Part shown: piece after piece, positions 11,398 to 22,159 of the stretch
Layout of the letters: each line of letters opens with the position of its first letter
How positions within the stretch are numbered: the stretch's first letter is position 1
Source of the DNA: Lingula anatina
Taxonomy: Eukaryota; Brachiopoda; Lingulata; Lingulida; Lingulidae
Length of the DNA stretch: 55,419 nt
Direction: 5' to 3'
Assembly: GCF_001039355.2 (NCBI RefSeq)
Contig: NW_019774681.1
Location: 352,623-408,041 of the forward strand
Notes under the pieces: generated by a model
What the model was told of the DNA's origin: nothing
Seen by the model: only the letters and a program-made list of their open reading frames with translations
Database searches by the model: none
Position numbers and translations under genes: made by a program

Positions 11398-14300
11398 TCA
11401 GTCAAGCTCTTCTGGACGCACAGGATGTGGAATGGGAATGACTGACTTCTTTTCGACATCTCTGGACAGTGCCTTCCTCATGTCTGCAATGAAAAATGGG
11501 TACATCGATACAACCTATTCAAAAGGTGACCTTTCTGTGGATGGTGCTGCCACCTAATGGCCGTGAAAAACATTAAGTTACTTTCCCATTTCTGTATACT
11601 TGGAAATAGTTTTTTTTTTCTTCACTCAAAAGTTCAGCAACAACAAATCCAACCAAGGGTTTCTCATATACATATAATGTGTCTTAGTAAGAAATTTATT
11701 GAAAAACAACAGACCAATAACAAACAGCTTATTTTTGAGTAAATTCCTTAAAAAGATGGCATTCTTTGGTTAAATTACTACCTATCCTCTCATTTATTTT
11801 ATGGTTCATTAAAGTCTACCTATGTTGACAGGCAGAGCACTGGAACTGTTTTCTTAAATATGCATAATGCTTTCCTGTGACAAGGAGAGAGAAGCCATGC
11901 CTTGTACTTTTCAGGTCTCTCTGTTGCTTTTTACACAATTTATCACTATGCTTCATACACATGACACAAGTTTTGAAAGATCTTCACTGCCTGCCACTCA
12001 GAAAATTCCATGTATTATTTTAACAGCTCTAAAAGAAAACAAGTCTTTTCATATCTACTATATAATACACAAACTTCAACCTGTATGGGCTACCAAAAAA
12101 GCACCATCTGACAATCTATCACCCCATTTCCATAGATTAGATCGACCTACTTTAGATCGACCTAACTCCCTGGGGGTTCACGCTCAATAGCTGCCACCCG
12201 GGCGGACACGAAAGTTAATTACCCCCTTAAAGCTTGTAGTAGGCGGGACGGACATTTAAGTCGGATTATCTGAAAGTAATCTAGTGAGACTCCCCGCGGG
12301 GATAGATCGATCTAAAATCTATGGGAATAGAGCCTATGAGAGTCAGGGACTTGAAATATATGCTCAAAAGCTCAAACTGCCATCAACTATACAAGAGGCC
12401 ACAAGTATTAAAATTGAAATTAAATAAAAATTCTATTGAATACTGATATTATATAAATAAAAAATAAATTCTAATCACTTTGTACTAATTTTTATTTTTA
12501 GTGTTTTTTTTTTTAAATTTCTAATCACTAATGTGATTTTTATGAAATGCCGCATACAAATATATTACAGCATGTACATAAATGTACATCTACCAAATCA
12601 TTTATTATTTAAATCATACTGATTTCCTATACAAAGGAAAAATCCAAATATGATAACTTTTATTTACTGTTTTCAATCAAATCTAGCAAAGAGTGATGAT
12701 TATATTTTCTAGGGACCATTTGTGTTATTATGTAGGGACGGATTGTGACAGTTGTGAATAAACAGAGTAACCTACATGTAAAGTTATAAACAATGAAAAC
12801 ATGTGATGTTTCAAGAGATCAATTCTTCATAATTCCAACACAAGTATATACTTCAGTATACAAAAAATGTAACATAGTAACCAATTCATATATGATAATT
12901 ATCAAACATAAGCCAAAATACTTTCATACTGTTCGCTTACAGCCAACATGGACAAAGGCCTTCTTCAGACTGGTGTGGATAGATGTTGTTACTCACTGTT
13001 TGATAATTATCATATATGGTCCAACTACCAAGCTAATGAACATTATTGCACATAGCATAACCAATTGTTATTATTGTAGATTTTTTAACAGGTTTTTTTT
13101 TTTCACTTAGAAGTTTCCAAGTGAAATACACTGTTGTATATAAAATTTATAAGTTCCCAAAGTTCCCAAATTTTATAAGAATTATAAGTTTATAATCATA
13201 CCATCCTACCCACCAATTTCAACCTAACAAACATTAACAACTTTTCACCTTCCACACAAAACTGTTTCTGCCAATCAAAGTTTGTAACTCAAGAATTTTT
13301 GTAACTTGAGATCCTTCTCAACAAGGTAATAAAACAGTGTTTAACTCACCAAATGCGTCTTCATCCACTTCTCCAGAATAATACTCTATAACCTGCCTGT
13401 ATACACTGTATCCCAGCTTTTCATACATTCCAACTGCTACCTTATTAGACACCCGCACAAACAGGTCCACGAAGTAGCACATTTTTCTGAAAACGATAAA
13501 AGAAAACTAAGAAGTTTACCAACTTGTAGTGAGTACTCAAATTCTGTGCAGAATGACTTCTAAAACTGGTGTCAAAGGACTGAACAATGTTATTTCAGAA
13601 CCAAACGGGATAGAAAATGGTACAAAATATAATTACTTTAATCTGCTATAAGTAAATAAGATAGTCACAAATGCTGTTTTCTGTAAAATTTCCACTTAAA
13701 AAGACTGAATCCACATAAAAGTATAATATTCCAATCCCCCGGAAAAAAAGAAGATGAACAGCATACTTCTCTGAAACATCTTCCAAAATATTCATCAGTT
13801 TTTCTGCCAACCCCAGTCTTCTGTATTCTGGTGCTACTGTGAGGGCTGTCACATGGCCATGCCAGTTATCTGCTCTCCCTTCAGATTTACCCATAACTAT
13901 AAAGAGAAATCATTATGATGTTATCTGTTGAAATAAGTGAAAAAATTCATAACAAGATCTTACACAGTGGAAATCATTTGGGAAATCCTCTCTACATGAT
14001 AAACATTTTATGAAAGGTGAATGCACTTCATACTAAGAATATACAGATATATCTTGATCTATTTTTCTCATTTGCTTTAATTTAATACTTTTATTTTCCA
14101 GTAAAAATTTAATTTTTGCATACATAAAAATAACATCCCAATAAAACCCATTTCCGCTGGCAATCAGAAAATGTAAATACATAGACATCTATTTGTATTA
14201 AATTTTGGTAATAAAAAATAAAATAATATAAAACAGATTAGCATACCACAATATAACCATTAAACAAGGCAGCAAAGCTGTCAAATGTACAGACAAAGNA

Positions 14301-15264
14301 CATGGCCATGCCAGTTATCTGCTCTCCCTTCAGATTTACCCATAACTATAAAGAGAAATCATTATGATGTTATCTGTTGAAATAAGTGAAAAAATTCATA
14401 ACAAGATCTTACACAGTGGAAATCATTTGGGAAATCCTCTCTACATGATAAACATTTTATGAAAGGTGAATGCACTTCATACTAAGAATATACAGATATA
14501 TCTTGATCTATTTTTCTCATTTGCTTTAATTTAATACTTTTATTTTCCAGTAAAAATTTAATTTTTGCATACATAAAAATAACATCCCAATAAAACCCAT
14601 TTCCGCTGGCAATCAGAAAATGTAAATACATAGACATCTATTTGTATTAAATTTTGGTAATAAAAAATAAAATAATATAAAACAGATTAGCATACCACAA
14701 TATAACCATTAAACAAGGCAGCAAAGCTGTCAAATGTACAGACAAAGAACAGAAAATAAAGATGCAAATAAGTGAAAAATTAAATTTTCANGACGGCGAC
14801 GACGGCGACGACGGCGACGACAGCGACGACGGCGCCGACAGACGCAGATGATGGCTATATGTACAGACACATCTGTGTCTGTACATAAAAAAACATGACC
14901 AGACATGTCAAAAACATAAATTCAACTTACTGTAACCCATGATTTCTCCATTGGGTGACTCAGCCACCTGAAAGTACTCTGGCCAATGAGCCATGTACTG
15001 CATGTAGAATGGGAGACCATACTGTGTCGTTTGATAAGGAAAAACACTTGAAGAAAGGCAAATTTGTCTGAGTTGGTCGTCCTGACAAATTTAAACAAAC
15101 AAATGCATTTTGGTAATTGTCTGGTTCCATTTCACAAATATTGCTTACATTCTAATTGAAATCACCCTATTTATATAAGTAAAATACTTCACTCCTCATG
15201 CTTCAGGAAGGAAATCTAGTGAAGAGCCCCCCCCCTCTTTCTCTCTCTTTCTCCCTCTCTCTCA

Positions 15265-15305
<41 letters not shown>

Positions 15306-15306
15306 G

Positions 15307-15364
<58 letters not shown>

Positions 15365-15701
15365 NNNNNNNNNNNNNNNNNNNNNNNCCAGACATGCTGA
15401 AAATTTTTTTAGAATGACCAGACACTTCGACCGGCAGAAATGAAAAATTTGCCGGACCAAATGGATTTTTGCCGGACCGAAAATCACCCTATTCGTTTCA
15501 GACACATACTACCAGTACAATTAGGGTAGTTTACCTTGTTTGTGATTGTGATAGGTTTGAAATGGAAGGGAAAAAACTCTTTGGGTTTTAAATAATTTTA
15601 TTAGTGAAGTGTGTCGTATCATGACTGTAAATTGAAAAATACAGCTCTTAAAACTCTTGTGGGTCCTTTGGACCGACCAAGTCCAATTTTTTACCGGTCC
15701 A

Positions 15702-15760
<59 letters not shown>

Positions 15761-16283
15761 TGGGTGAACAATGTTTACATGTAAAAAAATTGAAATCATC
15801 CATACCATGTAAACATTGTATGCATGAATATAATTTATAGAAGAAGGATACAGTCTCTGTCAGAGGGTCCAAGTTTCTGCAAAGATAACAAATAAAACAT
15901 AAAGAAATCTATAATATGATGCTCAAATATCTTTTTCTACAATTTAAATCCTTTTATATATATTTTTTAATTTATGGCACGAAACAGTGAAATTTTACAG
16001 GGAAGTCGGAAGAAAGGTTTCATGCAATACCACAACTTGCAAATCTTTTATTTTCAATTTCATTATTTTGATCATAATTTTGATTCACTACTACCTTTTC
16101 CTGCCACATTTATTAATTATTCCAACAACAAGGAAAGAATCAAAAACTAGTAAAAGTACTACAACCGTGGTCATTTCAGCCATTTGTTAAGTGTTTTCGG
16201 TCGTTGCCATTTTCTCAAGATACTACTTACACATTGTTGAACTTGAATAAATCGTCACATGTAAGAAGTCGTATTGTGGTCAT
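11398..16283 (-). CDS. NAA20: NAA20, NatB N-alpha-acetyltransferase catalytic subunit (six exons)
   Basis: NatB acetylates N-termini beginning Met-Asp, Met-Glu, Met-Asn or Met-Gln as proteins leave the ribosome, working with the auxiliary subunit NAA25. Coding exons in transcript order are 16231-16283, 15852-15876, 14931-15021, 13767-13896, 13350-13486 and 11398-11483. All have GT-AG borders and phases agree, giving 173 residues against about 178 in human NAA20. The start is ATG at 16283 (MTTIRLLTCDDLFKFNN). Recognisable stretches are NLDPLTET, YGLPFYMQYMAHWPEYF, the GNAT acetyl-CoA loop with RRLGLA after HGHVTALTVAPEY, VDLFVRVSNKVAVGMYEKLGY, and the C-terminus with PIPHPVRPEELD. Exon 2 is only 25 nt. 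Exon 4's acceptor side is duplicated at 14300-14345, probably by misassembly. Introns hold several repeats. It is a housekeeping gene; the identification is secure. Confidence 0.96.
12121..12331. mobile_element. MITE-like element in NAA20 intron 5, related to 37850-38072
   Basis: About 210 bp with imperfect terminal inverted repeats: CCCATTTCCATAGATTAGATCGA on the left against TCGATCTAAAATCTATGGGAATAG on the right. The interior matches the element at 37850-38072, including CTAACTCCCTGGGGGTTCACGC and GTTAATTACCCCCTTA. It has no open frame. It is a non-autonomous DNA element of unrecognised family, located between NAA20 exons 5 and 6. Confidence 0.65.
13851..14298. repeat. 448-bp exact direct duplication, copy 1 (contains part of NAA20 exon 4)
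   Basis: This block recurs at 14300-14747 with no difference seen, separated by the single N at 14299. Copy 1 is in the natural position: it contains the 5' 46 coding bases of NAA20 exon 4 with the acceptor site and upstream intron. Identity plus a lone N suggests the ends of two overlapping contigs that were not merged. Confidence 0.85.
14299..14747. repeat. 448-bp duplication, copy 2, with its N joint; partial NAA20 exon
   Basis: Begins immediately after an N at 14299 and ends where the sequence diverges from copy 1. Bases 14300-14345 duplicate the start of NAA20 exon 4 (IMGKSEGRADNWHGHV) with its acceptor but without the rest of the exon or a donor, so it cannot work as an exon. Probably an assembly overlap rather than a real duplication. 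Confidence 0.8.
14792..14890. repeat. GAC/GGC triplet repeat plus 28-bp palindrome (dispersed element end)
   Basis: After an N at 14792 there are degenerate GACGGC triplets. GACAGACGCAGATGATGGC follows, then a perfect inverted repeat, ATGTACAGACACA-TC-TGTGTCTGTACAT, at about 14860-14887. The same pieces occur in opposite orientation at 36409-36480. This marks a dispersed transposable element end with a variable triplet-repeat tract, lying in NAA20 intron 3. Confidence 0.65.
15236..15387. repeat. Compound microsatellite (CT)n-(AT)n-(AC)n with a sequence gap
   Basis: Pyrimidine (CT) repeats run from 15236 to about 15290, then (AT)n, then (AC)n from about 15310 to 15364, ending in 23 Ns (15365-15387). 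Apparent Thr-His reading frames here come from the repeat alone. It lies in NAA20 intron 2. Confidence 0.9.
15388..15710. mobile_element. DNA transposon fragment related to 40157-40501, opposite orientation
   Basis: Starts CCAGACATGCTGAAAA and continues with GACCGGCAGAAATGAAAAATTTGCCGGACC. It matches the reverse complement of the element at 40157-40501 along most of its length, including the blocks around ATTTTTGCCGGACCGAAAATCAC and TCCTTTGGACCGACCAAGTCC. Its far end runs into an (AC)n tract. No coding capacity. It sits in NAA20 intron 2, next to the microexon. Confidence 0.7.
15712..15759. repeat. (AC)n microsatellite
   Basis: An uninterrupted dinucleotide run of about 24 units in NAA20 intron 2, about 90 bp from the microexon 15852-15876. 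It creates spurious Val-Cys repeat frames on the minus strand. Confidence 0.95.
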
Positions 16284-16436
16284 GTTAACAGTTTTTTTTT
16301 CAATTGATCAAACACAAAAGAATTTAAATAAATAGATCCATCCTTTTTGACAAAATTGTCACTTTGTTCGGAGTCAACTCGCTGAGGACGTCTACCGCAT
16401 GGACGCAGACATGTTTCTTTGCCTCTCAATTTTCAA

Positions 16437-16450
16437 TACAGATGGCGCCA
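16437..16450 (-). promoter_or_regulatory. NAA20: Probable YY1-type core promoter motif of NAA20
   Basis: On the minus strand the sequence reads TGGCGCCATCTG, close to the YY1 word found near start sites of TATA-less housekeeping genes. It lies about 155 bases upstream of the NAA20 ATG. No TATA box is evident. Assignment is by motif and position only. Confidence 0.35.
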
Positions 16451-16681
16451 CAAAGTAGCACAAGCTTTAATCGCTGTTTAATCTTTGCAGTGGTTTTCCT
16501 AAACACCGAACAACGACTTTAGTTCCTAAACAGAAAAGATGTTCTTGGAGATGTTTTCAAGATAAATAGCAAAAACTCAAATAAGAAATCAAAACCAAGA
16601 CAGCTATGAAAATCATCTTAACATTTATCAATGTGTCATTCCTTTACATTATGCACGTTAATGGGGTAGGGGGTGGAGGTA

Positions 16682-16872
16682 GTTAATTATGTTATATGAT
16701 ATATAGATTATACTTTTCATTTTCTACACCACAATAAAGCTGTACCTTACACTGATGAAGGCCACGGACCAGAGTGACCGAAAACTGTAAGGAACAGCTT
16801 TATTGTGGCGTAGAAAATGAAAAGTAGGCCTATAATCTACAGTATACATGTATATCATATAACATGATTAAC
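16682..16872. mobile_element. Hairpin element with long imperfect inverted repeats
   Basis: The left arm from GTTAATTATGTTATATGATAT (16682) pairs with the right arm ending ATATCATATAACATGATTAAC (16872). Pairing extends inward through the shared word ACAATAAAGCTGT. The central loop holds CTGATGA (16752-16758) and GAAA (16780-16783), flanked by CCTTACA and TGTAAGG, which pair. It looks like a non-autonomous repeat. The loop resembles a hammerhead-type core, discussed in the findings. It lies upstream of NAA20 in intergenic sequence. Confidence 0.65.
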
Positions 16873-19034
16873 GAACTATACAAAGATGAATTTTCATCAG
16901 AATAGCTTTGTTCCATGTTAACTCTACTAATATGAAGGTAAACAATCCACTGTTTGCTTTTTTAAAAATTTAAAACCCAAGAGTGTTATCCCCATCAATT
17001 CACCACACGGCATTGTAATATCAACATTATACGACAACTTTGCACGGCAATCCACTAAAAAGGAACCAGGTGCCTGATAACGGGATATCTGACATGTATG
17101 TTAATATAGAGGCTACACCTTTTGTTTTGTTGAGGGATATTAATATACACTTTTTTTGGTGAGATACCTACGCTTTGCAATAGGGCTTAGACAAACTTTA
17201 TCAAAAATGGGGTATATTCGTTTTTCAGAAATTTCCAGACCTGACACAACAATTGATTGATTGGTTCACACTAGCTTATTAGTATTTGCACTGTTTTCAT
17301 TGATATACTAGTATGATATGATATGATATGATATGATATGATATGATATGATATGATTTTTCTATATATGGTAGAAACACTATACAATCTGTTTATAAAA
17401 ATTGTCCCATCCATATCTAAGAACGAAAATTGGCGCAGTGGCTCAGGAAAACCATAAAAGTATGGGGAAATGGAGTGAATGTGTTAGTTGCGCTGTTTGA
17501 ATGTGAATAGGCCCAAGTGCAGTCCTCGGGCATCTACCACAACAAACATCCCAAAATTGACTTATTCCCTCTGGTATGCTCTCCGATTTCTTTATTTATT
17601 TATTTTTTAATTTTTCACCTTATGTATGCACCATCTTTTACGCCCTTGCATTTTAGTGGAGTACCTTTGAGAATTAGATCAATTTATTTTCGTGCCACCA
17701 AAGGTTTTGATTCCTAAATCGCCAGACGATCACTTGTCGTTATGGAGTCGGGTGATATTTAGTTACGTGTAAGGTCATGCATGCCGTCCTGATAATCATG
17801 CATCATGATTACACAAGTTGGCTATCTAAGTTCAGCCATCGAAATAGCAAGTAACGTATTGCAGGCTAGTCCACTCATAAACGTGTGAATCACTGGCTCC
17901 TAAAAACCCACACGTGTGCGAATTATTGGCACAAAATACCCCATGAACGGATTTTGATCAGTTGTATTTTTTCAATACCTCTTATCTCCATGCTCAATAT
18001 CAACTTCACTTTATTCAATTTTTCTAAATACGGGATAAACAACCGCGATCATGTCTTATTCCCTGTTTTTCGTACAATATTCACATTCCCTTATGGAGTC
18101 ATAAATGAGATCCCGTGCTCCATCTCGATTATTTTTTCACTATTAAATATTTTAGAAAATTGCTTATCTAATTCATATAGAGACTATCATTGACAAACTT
18201 TACTTAATCTTTATCGGAAAAAGAACGCCCCTATGTTTTAAAATAGATCAGATCCATTGTTTGACTTATTGCGTTGTGATATATGAAAAGACTAGTAATT
18301 CAGAAAACAAGAGAGAGATGATAATTGATGAATAAAGTTGGCACCAGGATGGATTAGCTTTGTGATGGAAACCAAGATATAACATATCAAGCCTATCTGA
18401 AGTGTATAGGTGGCGTAATTAGTCGATTTCATCTTCGCCAGTATGGGGTCTCCTTGCGTAATAAATATCCCTTGTAAGTATTGCCTAATAAAGAAGTGAT
18501 TTAGCAATTTTCTTTCTCTTCCGTTTTTCGCTATCATTTTTAGAAAATCGATAATTATATCCAGCTGAATAACCCGTCGTGTTAAGATGTCTAACTGGTT
18601 AGTTGATAAATACGTAATTTGCTAGACAACCTAGCGCGTCACTTTTAATACAAGATGAGGTTTCATATGGCAAGCTAGTGCTAGCGTTCTCGAGGACAGA
18701 CGCAAAATAATTTTCTGAGTGCGTCATCTTAAAATGAAGCGTCAGTAACACTTCATTAGATATTTCCTAGAAAAAAATATGATTTGTGCTCACTGATTGG
18801 TTTCATTTGTTTGTTTTTCTTTATTTATTTTCAATTACTAGTAAAAACCAAGTCACATAATGTGCATTTGATAGCTTTAGCTGGAATTCGAATTTATCAA
18901 ATTAAAATTTACAGAACCAACTTTCGTGTCAAAGAGTATATATCTAGCTATTGCAAATGCATTTGCTCTCCAGCCTCTATGTTAAGACAAACAAATCTCC
19001 ATTTCCTCTTTTGCCCCCACCCTTTCCCACCCCC

Positions 19035-19068
<34 letters not shown>

Positions 19069-20260
19069 ACGCACACGCACACACACATACACACACTTAT
19101 CATGAAACTGTAAAGTTAAAAGGAAATATTAATATTTGAGCAGTCGGCTAATAGCCTACTGAGTAGTATATCTTGTCACTGGAAATGGGCATACAACCTG
19201 TCAACACTCACGGCATTTTTTTTTTTTTTTACATGATCTACAACAAATTCCTGCTTTAAATTTTAAAAAAATATTCTTGTTTCTGGTTTGGTATACGCCA
19301 AATGCTAATTCTACTTATTTGAAAATATCCATCATATTATTGTCAAAGCCTGCCACTAGTACTTAGATCTGGCAATGATAAATGTAACTGTTGCGATACC
19401 CAGGGTCAACGTATTTTATGCCGAAGCATCAGATTTATGCGGACTTTCTTCGCAAACATTCACGCTCCTACGTGTTGTATCCACCTTATCTATTCTTATC
19501 ATGCCCGTCATCTCCCTTAGGCTTGTGTTATATCTGCGACAAGTCCACTATGATTACAAGGGACAATGCTTATCTCTTTGTGGCTGGTGAAATGGAGGAC
19601 ACCGGACTGGTAACGAAATATTGACAGTAATGTGTGCCTTGCATTATTGCCGTCATCATCTTGGGTCTGTGTTGGGGAAAGTCACAGTCATTTATCATTG
19701 CGACCATCTGGCAGAACAATAATGGTTAAGCTAACCTTAAATGAATGCCTGATAATTACCTTTTCTCCCATTAAAAAAAAACTGTAGTGGCATTTCTGAA
19801 GTTCGCGATGCCAAAATTCTTATAATATGTATTGACACCTTTCGTTTTATTGTTTTTTATATAAAGGTACATACGTTGTACACTAATTCATGTAAAATAC
19901 ATCAGCAGTCGTTGTCTTTTCCAATGCAAATGATCCCTTATGTTGAGAGGAAAATAACAAGGAAAAAGTTATTAATATAATTAATAAATCTTGATTCAAG
20001 ACCGATGTTTTACCCTCTACAAGGACCACAGATTGATATTTCACCAGATATTCATATTGACATATGTTTCTTGTTAATTCTACACTTCTTTGCATTGTAA
20101 AAAATTATAAATAGGATTGTCATCACTAAGCCGGCCTCTAGTATAGAGTGCTAATAATGTGCCCCCCCCCCCCCCCAAAAAAAAATAAATAAATAAATAA
20201 ATAAAAGAAAAGAAAAAAAAACATGGCTGACAAACAAAGAAAACACCATCCTTTTCATGA
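16873..20260. other. NAA20-SERTA intergenic region
   Basis: AT-rich sequence with the (ATATG)n tract and an (AC)n tract at about 19043-19096 preceded by C-rich sequence. There is also a T run near 19220 and a C16/A-rich tract near 20162-20220. No exon-like open frame with splice sites or recognisable domain was found. NAA20 is transcribed away from it and the SERTA gene ends in it. Confidence 0.6.
17312..17356. repeat. (ATATG)n pentanucleotide microsatellite
   Basis: About nine consecutive ATATG units in the NAA20-SERTA intergenic region. Confidence 0.95.
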
Positions 20261-20265
20261 TATAA

Positions 20266-20271
20266 TTTATT
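20266..20271 (-). terminator. Candidate poly(A) signal of the SERTA gene
   Basis: AATAAA on the minus strand, about 360 bases after the SERTA-domain gene's stop codon at 20629. Confidence 0.45.
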
Positions 20272-20628
20272 GATATCTTATTCTAAACTTGTCATGATAG
20301 CACATGCAATGGTTTGCAGAAATGAAGTATAGAATGTCTTTCATTTGATGAATAATAAATCGAATATGTGAGCTATAAATAAGTTCAGATTAAATATCTT
20401 TGAACTGTATTCAGTATGATATGCAGTCGTGGGTCCTTAAGTATTTTTTCCTGTCCGCTCACAGGTATATATATGGAATTTAACGGTGGTAAGGTATGGC
20501 CTTACATATCAAATAATCATGATAAGGTCCGTGCGATGTGTAACTGAATAAGTTTCCTTAGGAAAACCTGGTAATCAATTAGAACAGGAATTAGCAATAA
20601 TGTCACGTTGCCTTTGGGGGGGAATTGC

Positions 20629-22132
20629 TTACGTCCCTTCGAGGGCTTGAACTAGACTTTTAAGAACAGCTTCCATCTCGGAATAAATTTGCTTGTCACT
20701 GAAGGATTCAGCTGAGGCCATTGTGCTATGCTTTAATGGCATATAATTGCAAGATAATACATCCAAGTCCGTGGAATTGGCATCATTGGGTGGTGTCACC
20801 TGAGTTGCACCTATTGAGCCTGATATGTTATTCCATATAGCATTGCTGTCAAAAGTCAGTGACACACTTCTTTTATCTGTGTTATCGCGCGGCAGTTTAG
20901 TTCCGTCGGTGTGATCGGTAGGACACTGCGGCGTCTCAGTATGGGCTATGCATTTATCATCTATTATCTTTTCTTGTGACTCGGAGCCATTGACACAGTC
21001 GATTATTTGCTTGTCCCAGTCATTGTTGTTGACAACATCCACGCATTCATTATCACATGCTGCTGAACGTGTTGTTGATGTACTGGAGAGGATAGTTTTA
21101 TTATATTCTTCGGTTATGGAAGTGAGGAAAGAATCCTCTGGTTGATGGAAGTCACGAGCCCAAGAACGTTTCCTTGAATAAATATCATTATAAGTATCGT
21201 AGTCCATTTCTCGCCATTTTTTCTCGTCGCGTATCTCCTTCTGCATTCTTTTCATTGTATTGTTAATCAAAACAGCTCGATGTAAAACTTTCTCCGGATC
21301 GTCAATTTGCCGTAGTTTCTGAACGGACATTTTATATATCTTTTTCTTCTCGTCTCTACGTTGTTTAGGAGTGTTGTCAAGGGGAGAAATGCGCCGCGTC
21401 CTGGCGGGAGGTATAAAGTCATTTTCTTCCTCCTGCTCTTCCCGGCTTAATTTCAGTTTTCTCTTGATCCCCGCATGAATTGGCCTGCACTCATCACTTG
21501 TGTACACACTCCTTTCACTACCTGTTGAGGACAAAGAAAGATACGGCCATGTAACACTGGAGGCATGTCAAATATGTTTATTCCATTCTGGCCGACAGCT
21601 GGCAGGGCACGCACAATAACACCATATGTACAGCAGGAAAACGGGGCCCCATTAATGTACACACAAATGTGATTACAATAACAGGAGTCAATTTCTTTTA
21701 AATTCAACTACCCATTAGGTCAATGTTAACGCTGGCACGATTTGCTGCCAAAATAAAACAGGATATTTAAAGGCAGCTACGACGCCAGAAAAAAATCCCT
21801 TTAAATGATATACTATCAACAGATCAAACAAACTATATCCTCTTGTGGTCTATGGATCAAATAACCGTAACACTATATTTACTATGCCACTTAAATGTAT
21901 ATATATATGAAATAAAACAGACTTTCTAATACTAGCAAATATTGATTCGGCACTCACCAGTGTAATTATGTGCTTTGTTCGATTCTCTGTCGGTCTCCTC
22001 GTTGTTAGTGACGGGGTGGGTTGAAGCTGCCCACTCAAGCCCGATTTCCCCCGTGTCTAAAAGGCTGTCGATACCCGTTGAGAACCCCGGGGACGGGTTG
22101 ATGTAAGTGGCTATAGGGAGCACGAGAGTCAT
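20629..22132 (-). CDS. SERTA-domain (SERTAD/TRIP-Br family) transcriptional co-regulator, two coding exons
   Basis: SERTA proteins are small nuclear co-regulators that link to E2F/DP and PHD-bromodomain factors. Coding exons are 21958-22132 and 20629-21521, joined at a phase-1 GTGAGT donor and CAACAG acceptor, giving 355 residues. The second exon's frame is open further upstream only from a TTG inside the intron; the ATG at 22132 is the first in the upstream exon. That exon has a good acceptor (CCCCCTTGCAG, exon from 22152), so a non-coding 5' exon lies further upstream, not located. The SERTA motif is at about residues 120-155: KMSVQKLRQIDDPEKVLHRA then VLINNTMKRMQKEI, preceded by the usual basic GIKRKLK (about 76-82). 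The C-terminus (ESFSDKQIYSEMEAVLKSLV) is acidic-hydrophobic, like the family's transactivation region. The N-terminal 58 residues match nothing I recognise. The vertebrate paralogue cannot be assigned. Confidence 0.87.
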
Positions 22133-22159
22133 TCCGCTGCCTCGTCTAACCGCTGCAAG

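Noticed and set aside
14300-14345. A second NAA20 exon 4
   Set aside because: Only a partial exon without a donor, inside an exact duplicate adjoining an N; treated as an assembly overlap.
15198-15443. Open frame of Ser-Leu and Thr-His repeats
   Set aside because: Produced entirely by the CT/AT/AC microsatellite and Ns; no splice or domain evidence.
17430-17460. GGCGCAGTGGCTCAGG, resembling a tRNA-derived SINE promoter
   Set aside because: No matching B box, no tRNA fold and no poly(A) tail at a sensible distance.
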